Translations under genes and position numbers: made by a program
The notes under the pieces: model-generated
Told to the model about the DNA's origin: nothing
The model's input: the letters and a program-made list of their open reading frames with translations, nothing else
Database searches by the model: none
Shown: piece by piece, positions 17,201 through 26,117 of the stretch
Numbering within the stretch: the stretch's first letter is position 1
How the letters are laid out: each line of letters begins with the position of its first letter
Origin: Bacillota bacterium
Lineage (GTDB): Bacteria > Bacillota > Clostridia > Lachnospirales > Lachnospiraceae
Direction of reading: 5' to 3'
Length of the DNA: 38,500 bases
NCBI GenBank assembly: GCA_023460575.1
Contig: JAEWPQ010000048.1
Span: 1 to 38,500, forward strand

Positions 17201-19045
17201 ATGGCAGCAAATAAAACAAAGAATGTTAAGAAACGCAACATAATGTCAACACTTTTCCTTCCCTATACTGCTTTATTCATTGCAGTAATCCTGGCATTCA
17301 CGGTTCACACAGTCATCAGTGAAACCGGCAAGATAAAGGTAAATGCCTTTTCTTCCCTTCAAAATAACGCCGCCATGATCATGGGCAGCTTCGATTCTGT
17401 TATCCATGACCTTGATACTGTATCTCAGAATATCATTTATTCCAACCTGATTAAAGAAAAATTTAGTATCTATGTCAACTATCAGGACAACACCTTAAGC
17501 TCAAACGAAATTTACGAAAATATCAATAACACCAAAATCCTGTTTGACCTTATAATCGCCATGATCGGTCCCAATTCCCCCGCGGACCAGACTTACCTCT
17601 ATTCCCTCGATTACGGTAAGTTTGGAGTGGGACTTGATAATACTGCATCAAAAGAACGGGTGACTGAAAAAGACTGGTGCAGCAAGGTAGTTCAGGCTAA
17701 AGGAATGAAGTTTATTTACTGCGATAAGGACGACACCCTGGGCCGCTTTTATTCCTATTCCGGTGATAATTATTTTGTCTCACTCTGCCGCATGTATTAT
17801 AGCCCGCTCAACATCCCACAGGGCATTGTAGAAGTTAAAAAATCCTTCAAAAGCATAGCAAATACAATAAATACGTTTAACAGTCCCTATAAAGAAGACG
17901 TATACATTTTCAATCCGGAAGGAAAAGCCATCTATTCAACCGGAAGCAGCGGCACACCAGACAGTTATTATGATTTGATTCAGGCGCAGCAAAACAGCCC
18001 CTCCCAAAGCTCTGGCGCAGCCCCCATTTATTTAAAAGCGGAAAATAAATACGTCATTTTTTCTTCATCAGACTATACCGGTTTTACTACAGCACTTGTG
18101 ATTGATAACCGTATGCTGATGCAGCCGGTCCATCAGTACTTAAACACAGCTTTCATACTTCTGTTTACCGTCATGGTAATAACCGTTATGGTGTCTTATC
18201 TGATTTCCCGGAGAATTGCCACTCCGCTTTATAAGATCTACCATCAGGTACGGGCATTCCAGCTGACCGGAGAGGAAAAAGATACAACTGAATTTGAGGA
18301 CATGGAAATTAATATCACAGAGGTGAACACCTTATACCAGGCTTTCTTAAAAATGCAGAGACAGGCAAGAAAATCAATGGAGCGGGAACTTCAGCTTCAA
18401 AACAGCGATATGCAATCCAGAATGCTGGCACTTCAGGCTCAGATGAACCCTCATTTTCTTTATAATTCTCTGGCAACCATTCAGGCCATGGCGGATGAGA
18501 ACATGAACAGCGAAATCATCCTCATGTGTCAGACCATATCCAGAATCCTGCGTTATATCTCCTCAGACAGTGAGCAGATGGTTCTGTTAAAAGATGAACT
18601 TGACCATACCCGTGATTATCTGGAATGCATGAAGGTCAGATACTGTGACTCTCTTCAATTTGAATTTGACATACCGGATAAAATGCATCAGGTCCGGCTT
18701 CCCAAGCTCTGCCTTCAGCTGATCGTGGAGAATGCCATCAAATATTCCACCAAATCAAGCCCTCCATGGAATGTAAAAATTCTGGGTATCATGACAAGCA
18801 CCTATTGGGAGCTGCAGATCCGGGACAACGGACCAGGCTTTTCCAGTGAAGATTTAGAAAGGCTGAAAGACCAGATAGACCTGATAGAGAAAAACGGCGT
18901 TCTGCCCAATCTGGAAATAGACGGTATGGGACTCATGAATATTTATATCCGTTTTAAAATTCTTTACCGGGGCAATCATATATTTAAGCTGAGCAACAAT
19001 GTACCCCATGGTGCCATTGTTGTCATAGGAGGAATGATCTCTTGA
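17201..19045 (+). CDS. Sensor histidine kinase, YesM-like, with extracellular sensing domain
   Basis: 614 aa membrane kinase. I start it at the ATG at 17201 (MAANKTKNVKKRN) with AGGAAAG 11 nt upstream; an in-frame TTG at 17126 would add 25 residues but lies in the promoter region. Helix 1 is about 20-40, then an extracellular domain of about 260 aa, a second helix near 315-335 (LLFTVMVITVMVSYLIS) and a HAMP-like segment. Catalytic core: phospho-His in QAQMNPHFLYNSL, N box LIVENAIKYS, IRDNGPGF and DGMGLMNIYIRF. Overlaps the response regulator gene by 4 nt. Divergent from the sugar ABC operon it probably regulates. Confidence 0.92.
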   Translation: MAANKTKNVKKRNIMSTLFLPYTALFIAVILAFTVHTVISETGKIKVNAFSSLQNNAAMIMGSFDSVIHDLDTVSQNIIYSNLIKEKFSIYVNYQDNTLSSNEIYENINNTKILFDLIIAMIGPNSPADQTYLYSLDYGKFGVGLDNTASKERVTEKDWCSKVVQAKGMKFIYCDKDDTLGRFYSYSGDNYFVSLCRMYYSPLNIPQGIVEVKKSFKSIANTINTFNSPYKEDVYIFNPEGKAIYSTGSSGTPDSYYDLIQAQQNSPSQSSGAAPIYLKAENKYVIFSSSDYTGFTTALVIDNRMLMQPVHQYLNTAFILLFTVMVITVMVSYLISRRIATPLYKIYHQVRAFQLTGEEKDTTEFEDMEINITEVNTLYQAFLKMQRQARKSMERELQLQNSDMQSRMLALQAQMNPHFLYNSLATIQAMADENMNSEIILMCQTISRILRYISSDSEQMVLLKDELDHTRDYLECMKVRYCDSLQFEFDIPDKMHQVRLPKLCLQLIVENAIKYSTKSSPPWNVKILGIMTSTYWELQIRDNGPGFSSEDLERLKDQIDLIEKNGVLPNLEIDGMGLMNIYIRFKILYRGNHIFKLSNNVPHGAIVVIGGMIS

Positions 19046-19782
19046 AATATTCTGTTTTAATCGTAGAAGATGAAGCCTTAATTGCCAGAAACATAGCCAG
19101 AAGAATCGAACAGTTAAATACCTCCTTTAAGGTAACGGCCATTGCAACAAATGGCCTTGAAGGACTGAATATGGCCAAAGAGCATCTGCCCAATGTGATT
19201 TTCACAGACATACGGATGCCAGAGATGGATGGACTTGAGTTAGTCCGGAATATACACGAAACATATCCCTTTATCCTGTGTGTAATCATAAGCGGCTATA
19301 CAGATTTTGAATACGCAAAAGAAGCACTCCGGTATGAAGTGAGCGATTATTTACTGAAGCCAGTCAATTACGAGGAACTGGAAAAGACTCTGGCTGCCCT
19401 GGAGACAAAACTTCTTGCAACCCAGGACCGTTTTGACTCCGTCACACTGCTTCACTCCTCAAACAGGGCAAAAGAAATAGTGGAACTGATAAAAGAATAT
19501 ATTCATAAGAACTATCAGACTCAGATTGATTTTACCACACTGGCTTCCGAATTTGGATTTTCAGTTCCCTATTTAAGCAAAATATTTTTCAAATACACAG
19601 AGATTACTCCTTCCAAATATTTGAGAAACTACAGACTTAATATTGCAAGGCAGCTTCTGCGCAATCCGGAATTGTCCATTGCCGATGTAAGCCAGCTCAC
19701 CGGTTACCTTGATCCGTTTCATTTCAGTAAAACCTTTAAGCATGTTTACGGAATCAGCCCCAGTGAATACAGAAATGAATGA
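19042..19782 (+). CDS. Response regulator, AraC-type (YesN-like)
   Basis: 246 aa transcription factor: receiver domain (about 1-120) with phospho-acceptor Asp56 in IFTDIRMPEMDG and Lys in YLLKPVNY, followed directly by a two-motif AraC HTH domain (about 145-245; LASEFGFSVPYLSKIF and VSQLTGYLDPFHFSKTFKH). It lacks the long linker of the other YesN-type regulator in this window (2355-3980). The start is a TTG overlapping the kinase stop (TTGA), with AGGAGG upstream inside the kinase gene, so translation is coupled. Likely controls the divergent ABC-GH31 operon. Confidence 0.92.
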   Translation: MKYSVLIVEDEALIARNIARRIEQLNTSFKVTAIATNGLEGLNMAKEHLPNVIFTDIRMPEMDGLELVRNIHETYPFILCVIISGYTDFEYAKEALRYEVSDYLLKPVNYEELEKTLAALETKLLATQDRFDSVTLLHSSNRAKEIVELIKEYIHKNYQTQIDFTTLASEFGFSVPYLSKIFFKYTEITPSKYLRNYRLNIARQLLRNPELSIADVSQLTGYLDPFHFSKTFKHVYGISPSEYRNE

Positions 19783-19928
19783 TAATCGAGTAGTTTGCCC
19801 GTTGAAATAAAGACAAATAAAAATATATTACTTATATGTGTAAATCTGCCATTATTCTGGCACGACTTAGCTTGGCTTGTTTGGATATATGAGCTATTAT
19901 AAGATTAATCTGACTAGGAGGTTAGTTT

Positions 19929-21244
19929 ATGTTACAAGAAAGTAATCGTATAGAGTTCAAAAGTATACTAAACGACAAAATGGAAAAAGAAATCGTAGCT
20001 TTTTTGAATAATCAAGAAGGTGGAATTTTGTATATCGGCCTGGATGATAAAGGACATCCAACAGGCACTATGGAAATAGATTCTACGCAGCTTAAAATTG
20101 CTGACCGAATCAAGAACAATATTTTACCATCAACGCTTGGACTGTTTGATATAGTAACCGAAGTTGTCGGGGGTGTGTCTGTTATAAAAGTATTAGTTTC
20201 CAGCGGACTTGAAAAACCATATTACATCAAGAGCCAGGGAATGTCACCAAGCGGTTGTTATACCAGAATCGGAACTTCCAGCCAACCTATGCCAACTGCT
20301 ATGATTGATGATTTATATGCAAGACGCATTCATACAACACTTCGCAATATTCCATCACCACGGCAGGATTTAAAGTTTGCCCAACTGAAAATTTATTATC
20401 AAGAGCGTGGATTAGAGCTGAATCAGCAATTTGCAAATAGTCTGGAACTTTTACGCCAGATGACAAATATAATTACATTGCCTATTTGCTTGCAGATGAA
20501 AATGGTGTTTCCATTAAGGTTGCAAAGTATGCAGGCACGGATAAGGTGGACTTAATTGAGAATGAGGAATATGGTTACTGTTCTCTTGTCAAGGCAGCAA
20601 ACAGCGTTCTGGATAAAATGAAGATAGAAAATGTGACCCATACAAAAGTGACCAGCACCAAACGAATTGAAAAAAATTTGATTAATTCAGTAGCTATGCG
20701 TGAAGCGATTGTGAACTGTATTGTTCACAACGATTTCACTCACGAAATACCACCGGTATTTGAAATTTTTAGCGACAGGGTTGTAATGACTTCTTATGGT
20801 GGATTGATACCGTTACAAAGCCGAGAAGATTTCTTCAGCTGTTCCAGTATGCCAAGAAATCGTGAATTGATGCGTGTATTTAAAGATGTTGGATTAGTGG
20901 AACAGCTTGGTTCCGGTATGAGCCGCATTCTCAAAGTATACGATAAAAGCATTTTTCAAATTTCAGAACATTTTATTAAGGTTGTGTTTCCTTTTGCAGA
21001 AGTGATCAATAAAAACAAAAATATTCGTGGCGATGAAATTGGCGATGAAATTGGCGATGAAATTGGCGATGATGTGGTATTGAAGCTAATCGCAGAGCGG
21101 CCAACGATCACCGCAAAAGAACTCAGTCGAAAGTCTTCTTACAGCACACGAAAGATAAGCCGAATTGTGAAGGAACTGAGAGAAAGCGGTAGAATCACAA
21201 GAGTTGGTTCTGGCCGTAAAGGCTATTGGCAAATAAACAGATAA
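19929..21244 (+). pseudogene. AlbA_2-type ATP-binding transcriptional regulator, frameshifted
   Basis: Two overlapping frames (19929-20555 and 20486-21244) together make one protein of the COG2865 / divergent AAA_4 family. The first carries the AlbA_2 domain (ESNRIEFKSILNDKMEKEIVAF, EGGILYIGLDDKG). The second carries the HATPase_c_4-like C-terminal domain (MREAIVNCIVHNDF, VGLVEQLGSGMSRI) and a winged helix at the end. Near 20452, in GAACTTTTACGCC, adding one base after TTA lets the first frame continue as ELLTPDDKYNYIAYLLADENG (joined across the break), so a single-base deletion explains the split. Function in this family is poorly defined; some regulate transcription. A sequencing error or phase variation are alternatives to a dead gene. 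AGGAGG precedes the ATG. Confidence 0.85.
21029..21073 (+). repeat. 12-bp tandem repeat coding for GDEI units
   Basis: Three exact copies of GGCGATGAAATT (21029-21064) plus nine bases of a fourth. They encode GDEI-GDEI-GDEI-GDD in the linker before the winged helix of the AlbA_2 pseudogene. Such short acidic repeats are common in this family and can vary in number. Confidence 0.9.
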
Positions 21245-21250
21245 TATTAT

Positions 21251-21281
21251 TTAACTTCTGGACGGATTGTCCAGAAGTTAA
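21251..21281. terminator. Perfect 13-bp hairpin after the AlbA_2 pseudogene
   Basis: TTAACTTCTGGAC (21251-21263), loop GGATT, GTCCAGAAGTTAA (21269-21281). It sits 6 nt after the stop codon. No clear T-run follows on either strand, so the terminator role is tentative. Confidence 0.5.
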
Positions 21282-21311
21282 ATTTACATACAGACCGCAT
21301 AATCAGCTGGA

Positions 21312-21386
21312 TTGGCTTATTGCCCACATTGTGGCAAATGGCTGAATGTGATTTTAGAATCACATGATGGGCAAATGGGCATATAA
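21312..21386 (+). other. Possible 24-codon zinc-ribbon remnant
   Basis: From a TTG, the frame reads AYCPHCGKWLNVILESHDGQ... to a TAA at 21384-21386. The CPHC-G knuckle looks like half of a zinc ribbon. There is no ribosome site and a stop lies just upstream in frame, so this is probably a gene fragment or chance. A small hairpin TGTGATT/AATCACA (21347-21364) lies inside. Confidence 0.2.
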
Positions 21387-21416
21387 TGTCCGACTATGTT
21401 CAAATGCTAGATTATG

Positions 21417-21457
21417 ACCTCAGTGCAAACCACGGTTTGCACTGAGGTTATATTTTT
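21417..21457 (+). terminator. Hairpin terminator between the AlbA_2 pseudogene and dgaF
   Basis: ACCTCAGTGCAAAC (21417-21430) pairs perfectly with GTTTGCACTGAGGT (21435-21448). On the plus strand TATATTTTT follows, giving a rho-independent terminator for rightward transcription. On the minus strand it would follow dgaF closely but lacks a T-run. Confidence 0.6.
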
Positions 21458-22190
21458 AAACTAAAATCTTCCGTATCATATCATAAAGTTTCACAACATC
21501 GGAAATTCTTGTAGCTCCCGTTTCTTTATCAATAATCGAAGAATATACATGGGGGATGATGTGTTCCACTCCTGCATCAACCGCAATCTTCAGGATCTCA
21601 GAGAAGTTATCAAGATCAATTCCTCCGGTTGGCTCCAGTCCAAATCCGCTCTCTGCGCAGGCTGCGGCGACCGCCTCATACTCCTCTTTCACCTTCAGTC
21701 CGCCCATGGGAAAATACTTTAAGGAATCGGCTCCCTGCTCCTTTGCCATTGCAATTGCAGTTTTAACCGGAACGATTGCTGGCTCCATATCCTTACTAAG
21801 TGGACCAGTTGATATTTTAACATAACCCGCTTTACCACAGGGAGCAACCATGGAATTTAAAAATGGTCCCTCTCCTGTTTTGGCTCTGGTATATCCGCCT
21901 GCCGTAAAGGTCTGGTTGATGTGTTTTGGCTTAATCTGCCCGGATATATCCGCAACCGCTTTCCACTGTCCGGGATTTCCTGCACCCAGACCAACGGAAA
22001 TATTATTATCCACCGCTTCCTGATATCGTTTCATATCCTCCGCTGCATGTTCCGCATCCGGATAATTTGCCGACAAAATACCGACTGCAACATGACCCTC
22101 AGCAGCCTCATAAATTGCCTTAGCATTATCAACGGAATTTGTCAGGCAGTTTAAGCAGACTCTTCCTTTGTAAAAATTCAATCCTTCCAT
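21456..22190 (-). CDS. dgaF: 2-dehydro-3-deoxy-phosphogluconate (KDGP) aldolase
   Basis: 244 aa cytoplasmic aldolase of the KDGP-aldolase family found in D-glucosaminate operons. It would split 2-keto-3-deoxy-6-phosphogluconate into pyruvate and glyceraldehyde-3-phosphate. I recognise the opening LNFYKGRVCLNCLTNSVDNAK, the motif IKPKHINQTFTAGGYTR, the likely Schiff-base Lys158 in DSLKYFPMGG, and EPTGGIDLDNF. It is not the classical Eda sequence type. Starts 3 nt after dgaE, with GGAGGG overlapping the end of that gene. Last gene of the six-gene operon; its place after an SelA-like lyase and a mannose-type PTS matches the Salmonella dgaABCDEF order. Confidence 0.9.
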   Translation of the reverse strand: MEGLNFYKGRVCLNCLTNSVDNAKAIYEAAEGHVAVGILSANYPDAEHAAEDMKRYQEAVDNNISVGLGAGNPGQWKAVADISGQIKPKHINQTFTAGGYTRAKTGEGPFLNSMVAPCGKAGYVKISTGPLSKDMEPAIVPVKTAIAMAKEQGADSLKYFPMGGLKVKEEYEAVAAACAESGFGLEPTGGIDLDNFSEILKIAVDAGVEHIIPHVYSSIIDKETGATRISDVVKLYDMIRKILV

Positions 22191-22193
22191 CCT

Positions 22194-23324
22194 TTATTTC
22201 CCTCCATTTGCTGATTTGTGGATCTCTTTAAGCCTCTGTTCAATGATTTCCAGTTCTTTCTCACTGTTTAAAGGCCTGGGATCAATTGCGATGGAACCTA
22301 CATTTGCCTGATAATCTCTGGTAAAGATGGCTACATCTCCCCGCTGCAGCTCTCTTACCACATCTTTTGCATTCATCCCGTAAAGTTCAGGATTAAAATC
22401 AATTTTACAGCGGAATATTTCTCTTCCTGCCTCATCCTTAATAATTGATGTTTTGCAGCCTGGTATCTCCCCTACACAGGCCGCAAACCGTTCCAGCTCT
22501 TCTTTGGAAACAGGACTTGTCTTTCCCCCGGCAATATATTCCTCCACTGCCGTTACAAGTCCCATGGTGCACTCTTTTCCTACCTTCATGGCTCTGCCGA
22601 TGCCTTTGTACTGCAGTCTCATGTTGTCTGCCAGTTCTCTTGTCTTACAGGCAACAAAACCGCTGGTGGGCCCTTCTATGGCCTTTGCTCCGCTGTAGCT
22701 CACAAAATCGGCGCCCATGGCTGCATAGATTTTTAAATCTTCTTCTGCTGCCGCATCCACAATACATGGAATCCCCAGACGGCCTGCCAGCTCAATGACT
22801 GATCTGGCATCTGGCATCTCCTTCTGAACGCAGTGATGGGATTTCACAAACAGTATTGCCAGCGTATCCTTTGTTACTGCCTGTTCAATATCTTCAACAG
22901 AAGCCCCGTTGGCATAACCTGCCTCAACGATTTTTCCTCCGGCAATCTGTACCATCTCTGCAACCGGAGCTCCAAAATCCACATTCTGCCCTTTTAAAAG
23001 AATAACTTCCCTTTTAGAAACAGATGGCAGAAGGTCATAGAGGTGCTTTACTTTCTGTAAGTTTCCTTCGCAGATTAAGGAGGCAACTGCCAGTGCAATT
23101 CCAGCAGAGGCGCTGGATGTAACACAGGCATCCGCTGTTCCAATGAGATCTGCAATTCTTCTGCCTGCATAGACATAGAGATCGTCTATTACCACATAGT
23201 TGCCGGCTGCCTCCACCAGTGTTTCCCCCACACCTTTCGATATGGTGGAAACACCCAGCTTTGTCATTCTTCCGGAAGCATTAATCACGGCCTGAAGGCC
23301 GCTTTTACTGTATATGTTTTCCAT
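22194..23324 (-). CDS. dgaE: D-glucosaminate-6-phosphate ammonia-lyase (SelA-like PLP enzyme)
   Basis: 376 aa PLP-dependent enzyme, fold type I, of the DgaE/SelA-related family. It would remove ammonia from D-glucosaminate-6-phosphate to give 2-keto-3-deoxy-6-phosphogluconate, the substrate of the next gene product. Visible elements: N-terminal INASGRMTKLGVS, the glycine/serine-rich ACVTSSASAGIALAVA, PLP-ring Asp190 in IPCIVDAAAEED and the PLP Lys214 in SYSGAKAIEGP. Genes annotated as SelA-like in such operons are not selenocysteine synthases; the context decides the call. Between the PTS EIID gene (18 nt away) and dgaF (3 nt). Confidence 0.9.
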   Translation of the reverse strand: MENIYSKSGLQAVINASGRMTKLGVSTISKGVGETLVEAAGNYVVIDDLYVYAGRRIADLIGTADACVTSSASAGIALAVASLICEGNLQKVKHLYDLLPSVSKREVILLKGQNVDFGAPVAEMVQIAGGKIVEAGYANGASVEDIEQAVTKDTLAILFVKSHHCVQKEMPDARSVIELAGRLGIPCIVDAAAEEDLKIYAAMGADFVSYSGAKAIEGPTSGFVACKTRELADNMRLQYKGIGRAMKVGKECTMGLVTAVEEYIAGGKTSPVSKEELERFAACVGEIPGCKTSIIKDEAGREIFRCKIDFNPELYGMNAKDVVRELQRGDVAIFTRDYQANVGSIAIDPRPLNSEKELEIIEQRLKEIHKSANGGK

Positions 23325-23342
23325 TATTACTCCTTAAGACCA

Positions 23343-24170
23343 TTAAAGAATTCCAAGCAGAGAAGTGATGACAGATACTGCCACGACTGTAAGCAGAATT
23401 CTGTTATAATACGGTCCTTTCTTTCTAAGATAAAAATAGATGATAAACACGGCTGTCAGAGGAAGAAGACCTGGTGCTACCGTATTCAGTATGTCCTGAA
23501 CCACAATCTGCGTTCCGCTGGAAAAACCAAACTTCAGCGGCGTAGAAATGGTAACGTAGCTTGCGGATAATGCCCCCATCATGGTAAGACCGATCACATT
23601 TGCAGTAAAAATAATCGATTTCATCTTGCCGCCGTGAAGCAGTGATACCACTGACTTTTTACCTAATGTGTAGCCATTATGAATCAGCCAGTAAGCGATG
23701 GCAATGGTAATGGCAGGATACAGAATCAGCGGCAGAATGCCTCCCAGCGCAGAACCGCTGCTTGCAAAAGGAAGAAAGATAGAAATAATGATCGGCATGA
23801 TTGCTGCCCATACAATCGCATCTCCCATTCCTGCAAGCGGTCCCATCAGACCAGTTTTAATACCGGTGATTGCCTCATCTGTCACATTCTCTCCATTGGC
23901 TTTTTGTTCTTCCATGGAAATGGCAATTCCCTGGATAATAGCTCCGAAGATTCCTTCCGTGTTAAAGAATACCAGGTGGCGTTTTAAGGCTGCACTCAGT
24001 TCCTCATCTGTATCATACAGCTTCTTTAAAACCGGCGTCATGGACGCACAGAATACAAGACTCTGCAAACGCTCATAGGAATTGGAAAGTTCTGCGCCGG
24101 CATAATAAATCCACATGGATTTGGTAATATCTTTTTTATTCAGTTTTTTTACCTGTGTCTGCTCTCCCAT
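23343..24170 (-). CDS. dgaD: Mannose-family PTS, EIID component
   Basis: 275 aa membrane component of a mannose/fructose/sorbose-type PTS. Typical EIID features: N-terminal KKDITKSMWIYYAGAELSNSYERLQ, then EEQKANGENVTDEAITGIKTGLMGPLAGMGD (quoted here in two runs: EEQKANGENVTDEAI, TGIKTGLMGPLAGMGD), and hydrophobic segments to a C-terminal helix. Works with EIIC to carry the sugar across the membrane. Separated from EIIC by one base. Substrate D-glucosaminate is inferred from the downstream enzymes. Confidence 0.9.
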   Translation of the reverse strand: MGEQTQVKKLNKKDITKSMWIYYAGAELSNSYERLQSLVFCASMTPVLKKLYDTDEELSAALKRHLVFFNTEGIFGAIIQGIAISMEEQKANGENVTDEAITGIKTGLMGPLAGMGDAIVWAAIMPIIISIFLPFASSGSALGGILPLILYPAITIAIAYWLIHNGYTLGKKSVVSLLHGGKMKSIIFTANVIGLTMMGALSASYVTISTPLKFGFSSGTQIVVQDILNTVAPGLLPLTAVFIIYFYLRKKGPYYNRILLTVVAVSVITSLLGIL

Positions 24171-24171
24171 C

Positions 24172-24921
24172 TTAAATCGCCTCCTCCTTTAACTGGAATA
24201 AACCTAACAGCAATGCAACGCAGGTTGCAAAAATTGCTACAGCCATCGTATCAAGTTTTAAGTACATAACTGCGAAAAATCCTGTTATAAAGAACGGTAT
24301 CAGTGACTTCTTTCCAATCACGGATAAGGTAATTGCAAAACCAAGAGCCGGAAGAATTCCTCCCATGATTTCAAAGGAATGCATCAGCCACTGAGGAAGA
24401 ACCGCAATCAGCTTCTCTACTGCTGTTACACCAAAAAAGTCAATTGCAAATACAATTGGAAAACGGATTACCAGTCCTGCGATAGCCGGGTAAAGAAACG
24501 CTGCCCTTAAAATCCCTTTTGTATCCGCTTTTTCCGCATAGCGGTCTGCCATATGAACCCAGACTGCATTGGTACTTCTTCTTAACTGATCCACAAATAC
24601 TCCAATCACTCCAAATGGAATTGCCAGAGCAATGGCAACCTCAGGACTCATGTTGGACATTACTCCAAGAGGAATTGCAATACATCCTGCAAGAGCAGGA
24701 TCACTGGGAACATTGCCGCCGGGAGTAGATGTAACCCCTAAGTAAACCAGCTGAAGTCCGGCACCAATCTTCATGGCCAGAGGCATATTTCCCGTGAGAA
24801 GCCCTACAAAAACACCGATGACAACCGGCTGCAGAAGCATGGAAGAAAAGGTATACCCAAATCTCAAACGACAGAACCAGTAATAGAACCCCATACATAC
24901 AGCTAACATCAACACACTCAT
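24172..24921 (-). CDS. dgaC: Mannose-family PTS, EIIC component
   Basis: 249 aa hydrophobic permease subunit with several membrane helices (for example YTFSSMLLQPVVIGVFVGLL, LQLVYLGVTSTPGGNVPSDP). The LGVTSTPGGNVPSD loop is characteristic of EIIC proteins of the mannose/sorbose class. Starts 12 nt after the EIIB gene with AAGGAGA upstream. Acts with EIID as the membrane channel for the predicted D-glucosaminate PTS. Confidence 0.9.
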   Translation of the reverse strand: MSVLMLAVCMGFYYWFCRLRFGYTFSSMLLQPVVIGVFVGLLTGNMPLAMKIGAGLQLVYLGVTSTPGGNVPSDPALAGCIAIPLGVMSNMSPEVAIALAIPFGVIGVFVDQLRRSTNAVWVHMADRYAEKADTKGILRAAFLYPAIAGLVIRFPIVFAIDFFGVTAVEKLIAVLPQWLMHSFEIMGGILPALGFAITLSVIGKKSLIPFFITGFFAVMYLKLDTMAVAIFATCVALLLGLFQLKEEAI

Positions 24922-24933
24922 AACATACTCTCC

Positions 24934-25425
24934 TTAGTTATTGTATTTTTTTAAAATGGTGTGAAAATCCTGCGGTACATCTTCCGGAATTGTCTGGAAG
25001 ATAATCTTTACTCCTGCCCCCTGTAACGAAATCAACTTTTCCACATCTGCATCATCTAAAGTGATATTCTGAAATACCACTTTCCGGTTAGGAGCTCCCC
25101 CCAGCCCTCCTACCTGAATATCAGTGACCTTAATTCCTCCGTCGTATACTTCCTTCATGCTTTCTAAATCCGGAAGAAGTAAAAGCACCCGGCCGCTGCC
25201 AAACTGGTCTTCATTCCAATTCTTTACTGCATCTGCCCTGCTTAAACATTCTACCTTAACCCCTGCAGGTGCAGACATTAAGTAGATCTCCAGCATAAAT
25301 TCATCCGCAGCGAGACTGTCACTTACTACAACAATCCGATTGGCTTGTGACTGATTCACCCATTTGGTCATAACCTGCCCATGAATCAGCCTGCTGTCAA
25401 TTCTGCATAATACAATTTCTGCCAT
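24934..25425 (-). CDS. dgaB: Mannose-family PTS, EIIB component
   Basis: 163 aa soluble phosphotransfer protein. The phospho-His is His15 in CRIDSRLIHGQV, the hallmark of mannose/sorbose EIIB. I start it at the ATG at 25425 (MAEIVLCRID), which has AAGGAGAG upstream and lies one base after the EIIA stop. A start 13 codons earlier would overlap EIIA and has no ribosome site. Normal family length. It passes phosphate from EIIA to the incoming sugar. Confidence 0.92.
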   Translation of the reverse strand: MAEIVLCRIDSRLIHGQVMTKWVNQSQANRIVVVSDSLAADEFMLEIYLMSAPAGVKVECLSRADAVKNWNEDQFGSGRVLLLLPDLESMKEVYDGGIKVTDIQVGGLGGAPNRKVVFQNITLDDADVEKLISLQGAGVKIIFQTIPEDVPQDFHTILKKYNN

Positions 25426-25426
25426 T

Positions 25427-25843
25427 TTAGCTCTCCTTCTTTCCCATTGACTTTGTGACCTCACTGATCACATCAATGATTGATGACTGTCCCTGCTGCA
25501 AAACCACATCAAAGTTGCAGTCTCCGGTGTACTGGATCTGGGTACAGGCCTCAATCATGAGTGGCGCATTCAGTCCTGAAACCACCTTAATATTCCGCTC
25601 CCGTCCGATTTTTGCACCTGCATTGGTGGTTGTTCCGCCAAATACATCCGTAAAAATCAGGGATTTTTCCGGCATCCTGGCTGCATATTCATCCACCATG
25701 GCGTAATACTCTGCAAACGTAACCTCCGGAAGAAGCGGGATCTCATGAACAAAATCAACGCTTCCCATAATCATTTTCAGACTTTCCGTCAGCGCCTTTC
25801 CCCAGCCTCCGTGAGTTAAGAGCAAAATCTGCGGTTTCTCCAT
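25427..25843 (-). CDS. dgaA: Mannose-family PTS, EIIA component
   Basis: 138 aa phosphocarrier that takes phosphate from HPr. The active His is His11 in ILLLTHGGWGKAL; FTDVFGGTTTNAG matches the conserved central motif of EIIA-Man. I use the ATG at 25843, which follows GAGGAGGT with 5 nt spacing; the ATG five codons upstream would place the ribosome site inside the gene. First gene of the dga operon, about 50 nt after a near-consensus promoter (25891-25919). Confidence 0.92.
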   Translation of the reverse strand: MEKPQILLLTHGGWGKALTESLKMIMGSVDFVHEIPLLPEVTFAEYYAMVDEYAARMPEKSLIFTDVFGGTTTNAGAKIGRERNIKVVSGLNAPLMIEACTQIQYTGDCNFDVVLQQGQSSIIDVISEVTKSMGKKES

Positions 25844-25890
25844 ATCGTACCTCCTCATTTAACAGTTTTGTATTTCCTTTTGTAATTCGA

Positions 25891-25919
25891 ATTGTAGCAT
25901 ACTACATTTTTTATGTCAA
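25891..25919 (-). promoter_or_regulatory. Near-consensus sigma-A promoter of the dga operon
   Basis: Minus strand: perfect -35 TTGACA (25914-25919), 17-nt spacer, -10 TACAAT (25891-25896). The leader to the dgaA start is about 42 nt. Such a strong promoter implies control by a repressor. Confidence 0.8.
25893..25906. promoter_or_regulatory. Palindromic operator overlapping the dga promoter
   Basis: TGTAG-CATA-CTACA is a perfect inverted repeat of 5-bp arms covering the -10 box and adjacent spacer. Related half-sites CTACA recur twice at 26045-26060, in the leader of the divergent RpiR gene. The likely ligand-controlled binder is that RpiR protein (inference). Confidence 0.6.
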
Positions 25920-26002
25920 TATTGTATTTATATTATTTTCACAGTTTTATTTATGTATTTTGCTACTTTTTTGTAATTATAACTTTTTTAATCAAGGAAT
26001 AT

Positions 26003-26031
26003 TGAATTATAAATTAGAAATATGATATACT
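26003..26031 (+). promoter_or_regulatory. Predicted promoter of the RpiR regulator gene
   Basis: TTGAAT (26003-26008), 17-nt spacer, TATACT (26026-26031), about 87 nt before the ATG. The leader contains CTACA half-sites and a small CTTCCC/GGGAAG hairpin (26076-26093). Confidence 0.55.
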
Positions 26032-26117
26032 TAATCTGAAATTCACTACATAACTACTACAAAATAACAAGACGGCTTCCCTTTTCCGGGAAGATTGAAA
26101 GGAAGGCTGTATTTCAA

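Noticed and set aside
22194..23324. SelA-like protein considered as L-seryl-tRNA(Sec) selenium transferase
   Set aside because: Length is short for SelA, no selB/selC nearby, and the PTS-lyase-aldolase context fits DgaE.
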